A stretch of 64,000 nucleotides of DNA from Phosphoribacter sp037045045 (GTDB lineage: Bacteria; Actinomycetota; Actinomycetes; Actinomycetales; Dermatophilaceae), in contig JBAOHL010000001.1 in assembly GCA_037045045.1 (NCBI GenBank), positions 62,001 through 126,000 on the forward strand. Direction: 5' to 3'. The notes under the pieces were generated by a model. That model saw only the letters and a program-made list of their open reading frames with translations, ran no database searches and was not told where the DNA came from. Made by a program: the position numbers and the translations under genes. Position 1 is the first letter of the stretch. The number at the start of each line of letters is the position of its first letter. Shown here one piece after another: positions 1 to 8,589 of this stretch.

Positions 1-795
1 GGCGCCAGGCCGCTCTACCACGACGTCCCCGCGGACGCGCTGCTCACCGTCTCCGGGGTCAGCCTGGCCTTCGGTCAGGTCAGAGCCCTCAGGGACGTGG
101 CCATGCATGCCCGGCGCGGCGAAGTCACCGCGGTGGTCGGGGACAACGGGGCCGGCAAGTCCACGCTCATCCGATGCGTATGCGGCATCCATCGCCCGGA
201 CGCCGGCACCATCACCTTCGACGGTGAGGTGGTCGACTTCCGAAACCCGGAGCAAGCTCGCGAGTCCGGGATCGAGACCGTGCACCAGAACCTGGCGCTG
301 GTCGAGGACCTGACCGTGTGGCAGAACCTGTTCCTCAACCGGGAACTGACCCGCAACGTCGGACCCATCGGGTTCCTGGACCGCAAGGCCATGCGCACGC
401 GGGCCCAGGAGATGATCTCCACCCTGGCCGTCAACGTGCCCGCGGTGAGCGCCCGAGTTCGCCGGCTCTCCGGTGGGCAGCGGCAGGCGGTGTCCATCTG
501 CCGGGCCGCTGGGTTCACCTCCAAGCTCATCATCATGGACGAGCCCACCGCCGCGCTCGGCGTGCAGGAGACCGCCCGCGTCGAGGAGCTGATCCTGCGA
601 CTGAGGAGCGAGGGGCACGCGATCATCCTCATCAGCCACAACTTCGCCCAGGTGCTCAAACTCAGCGACGCGATCTGGGTCATGCGCGCCGGCCGATGTG
701 TCGCCGGACGCCGGACCGTCGATACGAACGGCGACGACATCGTCGCCCTCATCACCGGCGCCCGAGCCGGGGACCTGCCCGAAGCCACCGACTAA
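1..795 (+). CDS. Sugar ABC transporter ATP-binding protein (5' end outside window)
   Basis: The reading frame is open from base 1, so the start lies upstream; 264 residues are visible. It is a single ABC cassette with Walker A GDNGAGKST (near residue 47), signature LSGGQRQ, Walker B IIMDEPTAALG and an H-loop SHN. Family knowledge: single-domain ATPases of this kind (FrcA-like) power import of fructose, ribose or inositol together with a membrane permease and a periplasmic binding protein, which should lie left of the window. A GTG at 97 is internal, because conserved cassette sequence precedes it. It is followed after 29 bp by a sugar 3-epimerase-like gene and a kinase, so import, epimerisation and phosphorylation of one ketose is a reasonable reading. 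The sugar itself cannot be told from sequence. Confidence 0.9.
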   Translation, partial: GARPLYHDVPADALLTVSGVSLAFGQVRALRDVAMHARRGEVTAVVGDNGAGKSTLIRCVCGIHRPDAGTITFDGEVVDFRNPEQARESGIETVHQNLALVEDLTVWQNLFLNRELTRNVGPIGFLDRKAMRTRAQEMISTLAVNVPAVSARVRRLSGGQRQAVSICRAAGFTSKLIIMDEPTAALGVQETARVEELILRLRSEGHAIILISHNFAQVLKLSDAIWVMRAGRCVAGRRTVDTNGDDIVALITGARAGDLPEATD

Positions 796-824
796 CCTCA
801 CTCCGTCACGCGAAAGCCAGACTC

Positions 825-1742
825 ATGACCGACACCACGCCCACCGACACCCTCCAGAGCGCGCCCCAGACCGGCGCGCCCAACCGACTCGGCATCCACG
901 CGCTGGTCTGGGTCGGGGACACCTCCCCGACCAGCGTCGAGACCGCCATCGCCCAGACCGCGGCCGCCGGATACGACATCCTCGAGTTTTCGCTGCACGA
1001 CTCGGCCAACCTCGACGTGGCCGGCACCAAGGCCCTGTTGGCCCAGCACGGGCTGACGACGGTCTGTTCCCGGGGGCTGGCCCGCGACGCCGACGTCTCC
1101 AGCGACGACCCCGTGGTGGTGGCCCGCGGCCAGCGGCTGCTGCAGGAGTCCCTCGGCATCACCGCCGGCATCGGCGGCACGATCCTCACTGGGGCCCTCT
1201 ACAGCGCCTTCGGCAAGGCTCCCGGCCCCCTGACCAAGACCGGCCGCGACAACGTCGTCGGCGTGCTGCAGGAACTCGCCGCCGACGCCGCTCGGGTCGG
1301 GGTCACCCTCGGTCTCGAGGTGTGCAATCGGTACGAGACGAACGTCGTCAACACCGCTCACGACGCACTCGTGCTCGCCGACGACATCGGCGCCGACAAT
1401 GTCATGGTGCACCTGGACAGCTACCACATGAACATCGAGGAGGACGACTTCGTCGGCCCCGTCCTCGAACTCGGCGATCGGCTCGGCTACGTCCACATCG
1501 GCGAGAACCATCGCGGCTACCTCGGTTCTGGCCACCTCGACTTCGCCGCGTTCTTCGGCGCTCTGGCCCAGATCGACTACCGCGGCGCGGTGACCTTCGA
1601 GTCCTTCTCCTCCGCGGTCCTGGCCGAGAGCCTGTCCAACGACTTAGCCATCTGGCGCAACCTCTGGGACGACGGGTTCGACCTCGCGGTCCAGGCTCGC
1701 GGCTATATGGCCGACGGGCTCACGGCCGCCCGACAGCGATGA
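825..1742 (+). CDS. Sugar phosphate isomerase/epimerase, D-tagatose/psicose 3-epimerase-like
   Basis: A 305-residue TIM-barrel protein of the AP-endonuclease-2-like family. The four metal ligands typical of D-tagatose/D-psicose 3-epimerases can be placed: Glu165 (LEVCNRYE), Asp198 (DSYHMNIEE), His224 (VHIGEN) and Glu259 (FESF). Known members epimerise ketoses or ketose phosphates at C3 or C4 using a divalent metal. The ATG at 825 follows the ABC ATPase gene by 29 bp, and the stop overlaps the start of the next kinase gene (ATGA), so the three are cotranscribed. About 15 extra N-terminal residues rich in Thr and Pro precede the barrel and are probably disordered. The substrate is inferred from context only. 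Confidence 0.85.
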   Translation: MTDTTPTDTLQSAPQTGAPNRLGIHALVWVGDTSPTSVETAIAQTAAAGYDILEFSLHDSANLDVAGTKALLAQHGLTTVCSRGLARDADVSSDDPVVVARGQRLLQESLGITAGIGGTILTGALYSAFGKAPGPLTKTGRDNVVGVLQELAADAARVGVTLGLEVCNRYETNVVNTAHDALVLADDIGADNVMVHLDSYHMNIEEDDFVGPVLELGDRLGYVHIGENHRGYLGSGHLDFAAFFGALAQIDYRGAVTFESFSSAVLAESLSNDLAIWRNLWDDGFDLAVQARGYMADGLTAARQR

Positions 1743-2437
1743 CCGCGCGGCCGTCCGATGCCGGCGAGCGACGCGCCGGACTCGTCGAGCTCGCTGAGCT
1801 CGCCGAGTTGGCGGCCGGCCTGGTCACCTCCGGCCATCGCGCGATCCTCGGGGTCGCCGGCGCCCCCGGCTCGGGCAAGACCACCTTCGTCGAAGCACTC
1901 ATTGCCGAGGTCGCCGCCGCCCGCGGACCGGACTGGGTGGCCCACCTGCCGATGGACGGTTTTCACTTGGCCGATGCGCAGCTGCGGCGGCTGGGCGCCC
2001 TGGACCGCAAGGGCGCCCCGGACACCTTCGACGGCGACGGCTACGCCCACACCCTGCATCGGGTGCGCGCCAACCCCGAGGAGACGATCTACGTTCCCGG
2101 CTTCGAACGCACCCTCGAACAGCCCATCGCCGCGGCCCTGCAGATCCCGCCGGAGGCGCAGCTCGTCGTCACCGAGGGCAACTACCTGCTCCTCGGCCAG
2201 CAACCCTGGACCGCTGCGCGCGCCGAACTCGACGAGGTCTGGTACGTCACGACCGACGACGAGGTGCGCATCGCCCGGCTGGTCGCTCGGCACGTCGAGT
2301 TCGGCAAGTCTCCGGACGCCGCCGCCGAATGGGTGGCCACCTCGGACGAGAAGAACGCCGACCTGGTCTCCGCGAGTTCGGTCCGAGCCGACCGCGTCGT
2401 GGTCAATGCCGCCGGCGGCTGGCACAGTCCTCGGTAG
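1739..2437 (+). CDS. Nucleoside/nucleotide kinase family protein (FrcK-like)
   Basis: A 232-residue cytoplasmic P-loop kinase with Walker A GAPGSGKT (residues 41-48), an MDGFH motif and the EGNYLLL motif typical of the uridine-kinase/pantothenate-kinase-like group. Proteins of this subfamily often sit in fructose or inositol import operons and are annotated as putative fructose-transport kinases. The ATG at 1739 overlaps the epimerase stop by four bases, indicating translational coupling. It probably phosphorylates the sugar delivered by the upstream transporter after epimerisation; this role is inferred from the operon. The last gene of this strand group, followed by a convergent acetyltransferase gene. 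Confidence 0.8.
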   Translation: MTARPSDAGERRAGLVELAELAELAAGLVTSGHRAILGVAGAPGSGKTTFVEALIAEVAAARGPDWVAHLPMDGFHLADAQLRRLGALDRKGAPDTFDGDGYAHTLHRVRANPEETIYVPGFERTLEQPIAAALQIPPEAQLVVTEGNYLLLGQQPWTAARAELDEVWYVTTDDEVRIARLVARHVEFGKSPDAAAEWVATSDEKNADLVSASSVRADRVVVNAAGGWHSPR

Positions 2438-2573
2438 ACGGACACCCGACGTCATCGAGGATCCGCCGGCTGGCCGCCCTGCCCGAGCCGCGACGCCGCC
2501 GCGCGGTGTTAGGAGGGGCATACCGGGTTGTATGACGTGCGAGCGTCACCGTCCGTCCGTTCGGCAGGCTCTG

Positions 2574-3188
2574 TCAGGGCCGTGCCGGGACGGTGCACGT
2601 CATCACGCAGTTCCCCGCCCCCTTGGGCCGGTCGTAGCTGAACCCAGCGCGCTCGAACAGCGCCCGGGTCCCGTTGTACAGCACTGACTTGCGCTGGCCC
2701 TGGGTGTCGTGCGGGTACCCCTCGACGACACCACCGCCGGCTGCGGCGACGAGGTCGAGCACGCCCTGCAGGGCCACGGCGAGGACGCCACGACGGCGGT
2801 AGCGCTTGTCGACGAACATGCACGTGATCCGGTAGTCCGGCGCGCCGGTGGCCGTGGCCTCGTACGCCTTGCGGTGGTAGATGTTGGGTAGCTCTGCAGG
2901 AGAGCCGAATTGAGCCCACGCGATGGCCTCGTCGCCGGAGAACACGAGCGCGGCATGGGCCCGGCCCTCACCCACCAGGCGCTCCTTGAGCGCGCGGTTG
3001 TCCGAGGCATCCCAGGTCTTCTCGGCCCCCATCGTGTGGAACCACGTGCACCAGCAACCGCCGAAGACGCCGTTGTGTCGCTCCATCATCGCCGCGTATG
3101 CCGGCCACGTCTCGGGTGTCAGCGCGCGGACGGTCAGCCCGTCCCGGACGGGCTCGATGATTCCCGGGAACTCCATGCCCACGACCAT
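2574..3188 (-). CDS. GNAT family N-acetyltransferase
   Basis: About 204 residues with a GNAT fold: the acetyl-CoA binding region reads RYRRRGVLAVALQGVL, and a C-terminal segment (LYNGTRALFERAGF) is typical of the last strands and helix of the fold. Close family members are small cytoplasmic acetyltransferases with a conserved GGCWCTWF segment, present near residue 44 (Cys and Trp rich). Two in-frame ATGs (3188 and 3176) are equally possible and neither has a strong ribosome site. It is convergent with the kinase gene and divergent from the metallophosphoesterase gene, with under 100 bp between them. The substrate is unknown. Confidence 0.75.
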   Translation of the reverse strand: MVVGMEFPGIIEPVRDGLTVRALTPETWPAYAAMMERHNGVFGGCWCTWFHTMGAEKTWDASDNRALKERLVGEGRAHAALVFSGDEAIAWAQFGSPAELPNIYHRKAYEATATGAPDYRITCMFVDKRYRRRGVLAVALQGVLDLVAAAGGGVVEGYPHDTQGQRKSVLYNGTRALFERAGFSYDRPKGAGNCVMTCTVPARP

Positions 3189-3267
3189 AGGCGCCAGGTG
3201 GTCGTTCGCGGCGGCCTGCGCAACGCCTCGCTTGACGACGATTCGCCGTCGCGGCAAGGTCGCTCGT

Positions 3268-3978
3268 ATGGCTGCCCGGTTGCTCCACGTGTCCGACACC
3301 CACCTGGCCGCCCCAGGGGCGCAGACGGAGTACCCCGACATCGATCCGGTGGCCCGCCTGTCCGCGGTGCTCGGGGAGGCCGCGGCATACGGACCGTTCG
3401 ACGCGGTCGTCATGACCGGCGACGTGTGCGAAGACGGCTCGGTCGAGGGGGCGCAGGCGGCCCAGGCCTTGGCCCGCGGGCTGGCCCCGGTCACCCTGGC
3501 CGTCCCCGGCAACCACGACCGCTCCGAATCCGTCGCGCAGGTTTTCGGTGAGCCCACGGCGCGCATCGGCGGCTGGCACGTGGTCGGCGTCGACACCCAT
3601 CAGCCGGGGCTCGTCGGGGGCCGCGCCGAGCCATGGCTCGCCGCTCTCGAGGGACTCGACGACACCCCGACGGTGCTCCTCGGGCACCACCCCGTAGCGT
3701 CGCGCAGCGATCACGAGTGGTTCGTCCTCGCGGGCCCACTCGACGAGCTCAGGGGTCGGATCGAGGGACACCGGGGGCCGCTGGCGCTGCTGTCGGGACA
3801 CACCCACCAGGCGTATGCCGCGCGGCTGGGCTCCGCCCGGCTGCTCGGGGCGCCCGCCACGTTCTACGCCATCGAGCATGCGCCCCTGGACTGGCGCCGC
3901 GTCCCGGCCGGCACCGGTGCCCGCGTCGTCGACCTCGGCAAAGACGGCGCGATCGTCACCAACCTCGTGTGGGCGTGA
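3268..3978 (+). CDS. Metallophosphoesterase (class III cyclic-nucleotide phosphodiesterase-like)
   Basis: A 236-residue calcineurin-like phosphoesterase. The metal-binding series is complete: DTH near the N-terminus, GD (MTGDV), GNHD, GHH and GHTH. This order matches the CpdA/3',5'-cAMP phosphodiesterase group, which uses two divalent metals to hydrolyse phosphodiester bonds in the cytoplasm. At 236 residues it is near the usual size. The ATG at 3268 is chosen because the next residues begin the first beta strand (RLLHVSDTH). It stands alone, divergent from the GNAT gene and convergent with a membrane-protein gene. The true substrate could be cAMP, a nucleotide or another phosphoester. Confidence 0.8.
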   Translation: MAARLLHVSDTHLAAPGAQTEYPDIDPVARLSAVLGEAAAYGPFDAVVMTGDVCEDGSVEGAQAAQALARGLAPVTLAVPGNHDRSESVAQVFGEPTARIGGWHVVGVDTHQPGLVGGRAEPWLAALEGLDDTPTVLLGHHPVASRSDHEWFVLAGPLDELRGRIEGHRGPLALLSGHTHQAYAARLGSARLLGAPATFYAIEHAPLDWRRVPAGTGARVVDLGKDGAIVTNLVWA

Positions 3979-3982
3979 GACC

Positions 3983-4013
3983 GCCGGTCGCACTCACGTG
4001 CGCGACGACCGGC
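3983..4013. terminator. Hairpin between convergent genes
   Basis: Eight-base arms GCCGGTCG (3983-3990) and CGACCGGC (4006-4013) enclose a 15-nt loop, five bases after the phosphoesterase stop and before the 3' end of the convergent membrane-protein gene. There is no T run. It is probably a shared terminator in both directions. Confidence 0.5.
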
Positions 4014-4104
4014 CCCGACTGCGGCAGTCTCCGCTCGATCGGGGTGAGCCGTGTCGACGGTTCCGACCCGCACGGCGCGTCGGACGTCTGCGCCGGCTGC
4101 GCTA

Positions 4105-5064
4105 TCAGGATGCGCCAACGGACAGTGGGGTTGACCCGTGAGCGGCCGGCGCCGACCTGTGTCGGGCGACGAACCCACGCAGGAGCCAGATCGTCAGCCA
4201 TCCGACGGTCGCGTGGACCACCTCCAGGCCGACGAGCGCCATCGGTGCCCCGCCAGCCACGAGCGGGTTCTCGATGCCGAGCAGGAGCGCCAGGTAGGTC
4301 GCCCAGGTCGCCACGGCGGCCGATCCGATCCACATCATCGCCAACGGGACGGCGCCGGGCAGCCCCACAGGACGGCGCAGCGACAGCATCGTCGAACCCC
4401 CGAGGCACAGCAGCGCCATCGCCAGAGCCATGACCGAGTGCGCCGAGAGTAGGTCGGCGCGGACCTCGATGCCGATGGCGAGGATGGCCACGACCACCAT
4501 GGCGCCGCCGTGTGCGAGGGCGATCTGCCGCACGCGGGAGGGAACCGGAGCTCGCGAGGAGAGCGGGCGTTGCCACCCCCAGGGAAGCACCCAACGTTCC
4601 CAGGCGTGCCAGGCGCACAGGGTCAGCAGGCACAGACCGAGCAGGCAGAAGCCGGCGTAGACCACCAGGTAGACCCAACCCTCGATCACTGCGGGCGTCG
4701 ACGCCGCCGTCGGGGGGGCGACCCATTGCATCGCGAATGCCACCGGCAGCAGAACGAGGATCCCCCCCAGCAGCCCCGTCCCGACGTAGAACACCAGGCC
4801 GAACAGCCACGCGGGAACACGCCAGCGCCAGCGCCCGGCGAGGGCGATGGCCAGCCCCGCGGCAACCAGCTCGAGCCCGAGCGTCACCGCATTGGCCACC
4901 TCCATCGTCGGCGTGAACAGCGTCGCCCCACCGCTCAGCCCGATGGTGAAGCCGGTCATCCAGGCCACCTTGAGGGTGACGTACGGTACACAGGCCGCCA
5001 CGGCACCCACGGCGAGCAGCCGCCGCCGGGCTCGACCGATGGCTCGAGAGTCGGGTGAGTTCAT
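4105..5064 (-). CDS. Multi-pass membrane protein of unknown function
   Basis: A 319-residue protein with about eight hydrophobic helices, spaced evenly from residue 15 to 305, and an Arg-rich N-terminus (GRARRRLL) that should stay inside. No enzyme motif was recognised. Its start at 5064 lies about 106 bp from the start of the divergent histidine kinase at 5171, so the two may share a control region. One possibility is that it is a target of, or membrane partner for, that two-component system, but no sequence feature proves it. The short tail after the last helix is rich in Ala, Ser and His. Confidence 0.7.
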   Translation of the reverse strand: MNSPDSRAIGRARRRLLAVGAVAACVPYVTLKVAWMTGFTIGLSGGATLFTPTMEVANAVTLGLELVAAGLAIALAGRWRWRVPAWLFGLVFYVGTGLLGGILVLLPVAFAMQWVAPPTAASTPAVIEGWVYLVVYAGFCLLGLCLLTLCAWHAWERWVLPWGWQRPLSSRAPVPSRVRQIALAHGGAMVVVAILAIGIEVRADLLSAHSVMALAMALLCLGGSTMLSLRRPVGLPGAVPLAMMWIGSAAVATWATYLALLLGIENPLVAGGAPMALVGLEVVHATVGWLTIWLLRGFVARHRSAPAAHGSTPLSVGAS

Positions 5065-5170
5065 GACTCCACCCTCGCCGAAGGGCGACATGCCGGCATC
5101 CCCCGGCCGAGCGGACCGCTTCCCCCATCCGAGGGAGGCCATCGGGCGGTGGCCATGGCAACCTGAACGC

Positions 5171-6388
5171 ATGCAGCAGCCGCGAGCTGGCCAGGTGGCC
5201 CATGTGTTCGTGGCCGTCGCGCTCGGACTGCCCCTGGCCGCGGCCGGCATTGCGATCGGCGCCGCGTTGCTGCTGGACATCCAGTCGGTCCTCAACCGGT
5301 GGCTGCTCGCCGCGGTGGGGGCGGCCTTCGTGCTGGTGGTCGGGTGGGTCGCACTGCTACCGCCGGTGCGGCAGGTCGAGGTCGGCGTCGCCCGCACCCT
5401 GCTCGCGCTGGAGTTGCCCGATGTGACCCACCCGACCTCATGGGCATCTCGCCGTCGCGGGGCGGCCTGGCTCTTCGTGTTGTCGGGCCTGGGCGTGGCC
5501 GTGGCGGTGCTGATCCTCTACTGCCTGCCGGTGGGCGTGGGTCTGTTGGCTCATCCCTTCACCGGCCGGGACACCATCGACTGGCCGGGCGGCCTGAAGA
5601 CGACGACCAGCCCCGGGTGGGCCGGCCTGTGGGTCGTCCCCGCCGGGGTGCTCGCGCTCACCGCGTGTCTGCTCGCCGTTCGCGGGGCCGGACGGCTCAC
5701 CGCCGGTTGGGCACCACGGGTCATCGGCCCGACCTTGTCCGAGCGGGTCGAGGTCGCGGCGGCCCGTGAGCGTGACCTCGCCCGGGCCAACGAGTTGGCC
5801 CGCGAGCTGCACGACTCCATCGGGCATCGGCTGACGGCGATGACGATTCAGGCCACCGCGGCGCGCCGGATGGTGCGCAGCGACCCCGCCGCCGCCGCGG
5901 AGGCCCTGGCCACCGTCGAGGATCTGGGTCGCCGCGCCCAGGCCGATGTCGACGCCGTCGTCGGGGCATTGCGCGGCCGGACGCCAGTGCCCGGGGCGCA
6001 AGACCTCGACGCGCAAAGCCTCGACGCGATGGTGGCCGCGTCGCCGTTGACGATCGATGCCGTGTACCCGGGGTCATCGCTCGAGCAGTCCCTCGGTGTG
6101 CTCGACGGCCCCGCACGCGAGGTGGCACGTGCCGTCGTCCGCGAAGGACTCACCAACTCCCTACGCCATGGCGACGGGACGGCTCGGCTTGCCTTGACCC
6201 TCGATCCCACCTGCGTCGTCGTGACCATCAGCAACCCGTCCGGGTCCGACGCGGTGCGCACCGACCGTGCTGGACTTCGTGGTTTGCGGGAGCGGCTCAT
6301 GCTGACGAATGGGACGCTGGAGGCCGGCCCCGGTCGCGACACCGAGGAGGGCACGTGGACGCTCCGGGCGGCCCTGCCGCGCGAGTAA
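5171..6388 (+). CDS. Sensor histidine kinase (NarL/DesK-type, HisKA_3)
   Basis: 405 residues: four N-terminal membrane helices (about residues 8-170), then a HisKA_3 dimerisation domain with the phospho-acceptor His214 (ELHDSIGH), then a HATPase_c domain containing VREGLTNSLRHG (N box) and GLRGLRERL (G box). It autophosphorylates and passes phosphate to the downstream response regulator, whose gene overlaps its 3' end by 34 bases. The ATG at 5171 is chosen because a longer open frame upstream would run through the divergent promoter and has no domain content. The sensed signal is unknown; the sensor part has no extracytoplasmic domain, which suggests membrane-linked sensing. Confidence 0.88.
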   Translation: MQQPRAGQVAHVFVAVALGLPLAAAGIAIGAALLLDIQSVLNRWLLAAVGAAFVLVVGWVALLPPVRQVEVGVARTLLALELPDVTHPTSWASRRRGAAWLFVLSGLGVAVAVLILYCLPVGVGLLAHPFTGRDTIDWPGGLKTTTSPGWAGLWVVPAGVLALTACLLAVRGAGRLTAGWAPRVIGPTLSERVEVAAARERDLARANELARELHDSIGHRLTAMTIQATAARRMVRSDPAAAAEALATVEDLGRRAQADVDAVVGALRGRTPVPGAQDLDAQSLDAMVAASPLTIDAVYPGSSLEQSLGVLDGPAREVARAVVREGLTNSLRHGDGTARLALTLDPTCVVVTISNPSGSDAVRTDRAGLRGLRERLMLTNGTLEAGPGRDTEEGTWTLRAALPRE

Positions 6389-7017
6389 TTCGGCTTGCGA
6401 TCGTCGACGACGACGACCTCGTGCGCGCCGGATTGGCGGCCATCCTGGGAGCCGAGCCCGATGTCGAGGTCGTCGGTCAGGGCAGCGACGGCGCGGATGT
6501 CCCGGCGCTCGTCCGGCAGACGCGGCCCGACGTCGTCCTCATGGACGTGCGTATGCCGCGGGTCGATGGCATCCGTGCCACCGAGCGCCTCTGCCGAGAT
6601 CCGAACGGGCCGGCCGTCTTGATTCTCACCACCTTCGAGAACGACGACTACGTCCACGAGGCGCTCCTGGCCGGGGCTCGCGGGTTCGTGCTCAAACGGG
6701 CCCGGCCGGAGGAACTGCTGCAGGCGGTGCGCACCCTGGCGGGTACCCGCGCGCTCGTCTTTCCCGAGGCCATCCGCCGAGTCGCCGCCGCTCGTGGACA
6801 GCCCAAGCGAGCCGCGTGGGTCGGCCGCCTGACCGCGCGCGAGCGCGACGTGCTCGATCTCGTCGCCCAAGGTCTCACCAACGCCGAGGTGGCCGACAGG
6901 CTCGTCGTCTCCGTCGAAACCGTCAAGACTCACCTGAGCGCGCTCTTCGCCAAAGCCGCTGTCCGGCACCGCACCGAGCTCGTGGTGCGCGCCTACGAAG
7001 CCGGTGCCCTGCGGTGA
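6355..7017 (+). CDS. LuxR/NarL-family response regulator
   Basis: 220 residues with a receiver domain (acidic cluster VDDDD near residue 18; phospho-acceptor Asp64 in VLMDVRMP; Thr in LILTTF; Lys in FVLKRA) and a C-terminal LuxR helix-turn-helix (LTARERDVLDLVAQGLTNAEVA). All key receiver residues are present, so it should be phosphorylated normally. The GTG start overlaps the kinase gene by 34 bases. The pair forms a complete two-component system; likely targets include the divergent membrane-protein gene, but that is inference. Confidence 0.9.
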   Translation: MDAPGGPAARVIRLAIVDDDDLVRAGLAAILGAEPDVEVVGQGSDGADVPALVRQTRPDVVLMDVRMPRVDGIRATERLCRDPNGPAVLILTTFENDDYVHEALLAGARGFVLKRARPEELLQAVRTLAGTRALVFPEAIRRVAAARGQPKRAAWVGRLTARERDVLDLVAQGLTNAEVADRLVVSVETVKTHLSALFAKAAVRHRTELVVRAYEAGALR

Positions 7018-7114
7018 GCCGCTGACCCGAACGAGTCGGTGCCGACGGGCCTCGCGACGCCGTCCATCGGCGGCCAGGCCTCCCGCAACGGGCCGTCACC
7101 GATCCGACCCCCCG

Positions 7115-7132
7115 CCCGAGGTCAGCCTCGGG
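7115..7132. terminator. Hairpin between convergent genes
   Basis: Arms CCCGAGG (7115-7121) and CCTCGGG (7126-7132) with a TCAG loop lie between the response regulator and the convergent YCII gene. The stem is strong and GC-rich with no T tract, as is common for actinobacterial terminators. Confidence 0.55.
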
Positions 7133-7145
7133 GGCCGCCGGCCGA

Positions 7146-7532
7146 TTACGGCTCGAGCAGCGCCGCGAAGGATTCGGCGGTCTGGAACGGGCGAACTTCC
7201 ACGACGCCACGGCACGCCTTGGAGCCCTCCGCTGCGAGCGCGACGGCCTCATCGAGATCAGCTGCCTCGATGACCCAGAAGCCGCCGAGGTATTCCTGCG
7301 CCGTCAGGTAGGGCCCCCCGGTGGACACCGGTCGTTCGCCCTGACCGTCGACGGTCACCGCGCTACCTGCCGCATCGAGGCCGTCGGCGAAGACGAAGTG
7401 TCCGTCACGCTGCAACTTGTCGTTGAAGGCCCCCGTGTCGGCGAACGCCTCGAGCATCGCCTCCTTCGTGGGGTAACTGCCGAACTCGGTGCGCTGCGCC
7501 GGTCCGAACACGGACAACATGTACCTGGGCAT
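7146..7532 (-). CDS. YCII-related domain protein
   Basis: 128 residues of the YciI/YCII family: MPRYMLSVFG start, a central GPYLTAQEYLGGFWVIEAADLDEA block and a C-terminal VEVRPF strand, all typical of the actinobacterial members often called PhnB-like or YciI-like. The fold is a ferredoxin-like dimer with a conserved His/Asp pair; the chemical role of most members is unknown. They are often encoded near ECF sigma factors or, as here, near VOC proteins. It is divergent from the AraC-type regulator gene at 7713, and the 180-bp gap carries paired palindromes that could control both. Confidence 0.8.
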   Translation of the reverse strand: MPRYMLSVFGPAQRTEFGSYPTKEAMLEAFADTGAFNDKLQRDGHFVFADGLDAAGSAVTVDGQGERPVSTGGPYLTAQEYLGGFWVIEAADLDEAVALAAEGSKACRGVVEVRPFQTAESFAALLEP

Positions 7533-7640
7533 CTCACTCACTCCCCGACGACCGAGGGGCCGCCATCCCGTCAGGACGCCTGGCCTGTCGTGCGACCCTA
7601 CCCCGCTGCGCTGCTCGGCGACACGGACGCGGCGATGGGC

Positions 7641-7688
7641 CCTGAGCGGTCCTGGGACCGCGTGCCTGAGCGGTCCTGGGACCGCGTG
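7641..7688. promoter_or_regulatory. Tandem palindromic operator candidate upstream of AraC-type gene
   Basis: Two exact 24-bp direct repeats (7641-7664 and 7665-7688). Each contains a perfect palindrome with arms GCGGTCC and GGACCGC separated by TG (7646-7661 and 7670-7685). The repeats end 24 bp before the GTG of the AraC-type regulator and lie in the divergent gap with the YCII gene. Spacing of 24 bp puts the two sites a little over two helical turns apart. This looks like a binding site for two regulator dimers, most simply autoregulation, but the protein has not been shown to bind it. Confidence 0.5.
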
Positions 7689-7712
7689 CCCTCCGTTTGG
7701 CATCATCGCCTC

Positions 7713-8150
7713 GTGGCCACCAGTGACGCCGATCGTCGGACCGAGTTGGCCCGGCTGCGCAGGGTCCGTGATCGGATCGACCGGGAATACGCCAGGCCCC
7801 TCGATGTCGAGGCCTTGGCCGTCCAGGCGCATGTGTCGGCGGGACACCTCAGCCGCGCGTTCAAGGCGGCATACGGTGAATCTCCCTACAGCTACCTCAT
7901 GACTCGTCGGATCGAGAGGGCCATGACTTTGCTGCGGCGCGGTGATCTGTCGGTGACCGACGTGTGTTTCGCGGTGGGCTACAACTCCCTCGGGACGTTC
8001 TCCACGCGGTTCGGCGAACTCGTCGGCATGGCCCCGAGCGCGTATCGCGCGCTGTCGTCCGACGCGCTGCGCGAGCTGCCTCCCTGCGTCACGCAGCGCG
8101 TCACGAAACCGGTCAGGAATCGAGAAGCCGACCCCGGCGTGCTCCCTTAG
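7713..8150 (+). CDS. AraC-family transcriptional regulator (DNA-binding domain only)
   Basis: 145 residues, essentially just an AraC/XylS DNA-binding domain with two helix-turn-helix units: first VEALAVQAHVSAGHLSRAFKAAYG, second VTDVCFAVGYNSLGTFSTRFGELVG. There is no ligand-binding domain, so it is shorter than classic 290-residue AraC proteins. The GTG at 7713 is used. Nine bases after its stop lies the VOC gene at 8160, so the two are likely cotranscribed. Such short AraC regulators next to VOC/glyoxalase genes are frequent in actinobacteria and probably control that gene. Confidence 0.85.
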   Translation: MATSDADRRTELARLRRVRDRIDREYARPLDVEALAVQAHVSAGHLSRAFKAAYGESPYSYLMTRRIERAMTLLRRGDLSVTDVCFAVGYNSLGTFSTRFGELVGMAPSAYRALSSDALRELPPCVTQRVTKPVRNREADPGVLP

Positions 8151-8159
8151 CGTGAGCCC

Positions 8160-8570
8160 ATGGACCTCACCATTCACCAGGCCTACCTTCCGCAGGACGA
8201 CCCCGACGCCGCGATCCGGTTCTATCGGGACGTCCTCGGCTTCGAGGTCCGCGGCGACGTCGGACAAGGAGCCATGCGGTGGATCACCGTCGGCCCTCCC
8301 GCTCAGCCCGGCACCTCGATCGTCCTGACCCCACCAGCCCTCGACCCGAGCATCTCCGACGAGGAGCGCCGGGTCGTCACCGACATGATGGCCAAGGGCA
8401 CCTACGGCGCGATCAACCTCGCCACGGTCGGGGTCGACGCGACCTTCGCCGAGCTCGAAGCCGCCGGCGTCGACGTCGTCCAGGAGCCCCTCGATCAGCC
8501 GTGGGGGCTGCGTGACTGCGCGGTCCGCGATCCCGCCGGCAACCTCGTCCGGATCATCGAGGTGCACTGA
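8160..8570 (+). CDS. VOC family (glyoxalase/bleomycin-resistance-like) protein
   Basis: 136 residues with the VOC fold: an early AIRFYRDVLGFEVRGD segment and a C-terminal DPAGNLVRIIE metal-site strand. Two beta-alpha-beta-beta-beta units are recognisable. Families of this type bind a divalent metal and act on thiol adducts or sequester antibiotics; the exact activity cannot be read. The gene begins nine bases after the AraC-type regulator, so it is probably its regulated partner. Confidence 0.8.
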   Translation: MDLTIHQAYLPQDDPDAAIRFYRDVLGFEVRGDVGQGAMRWITVGPPAQPGTSIVLTPPALDPSISDEERRVVTDMMAKGTYGAINLATVGVDATFAELEAAGVDVVQEPLDQPWGLRDCAVRDPAGNLVRIIEVH

Positions 8571-8589
8571 CCATCGCCGCCTGGGTCGG

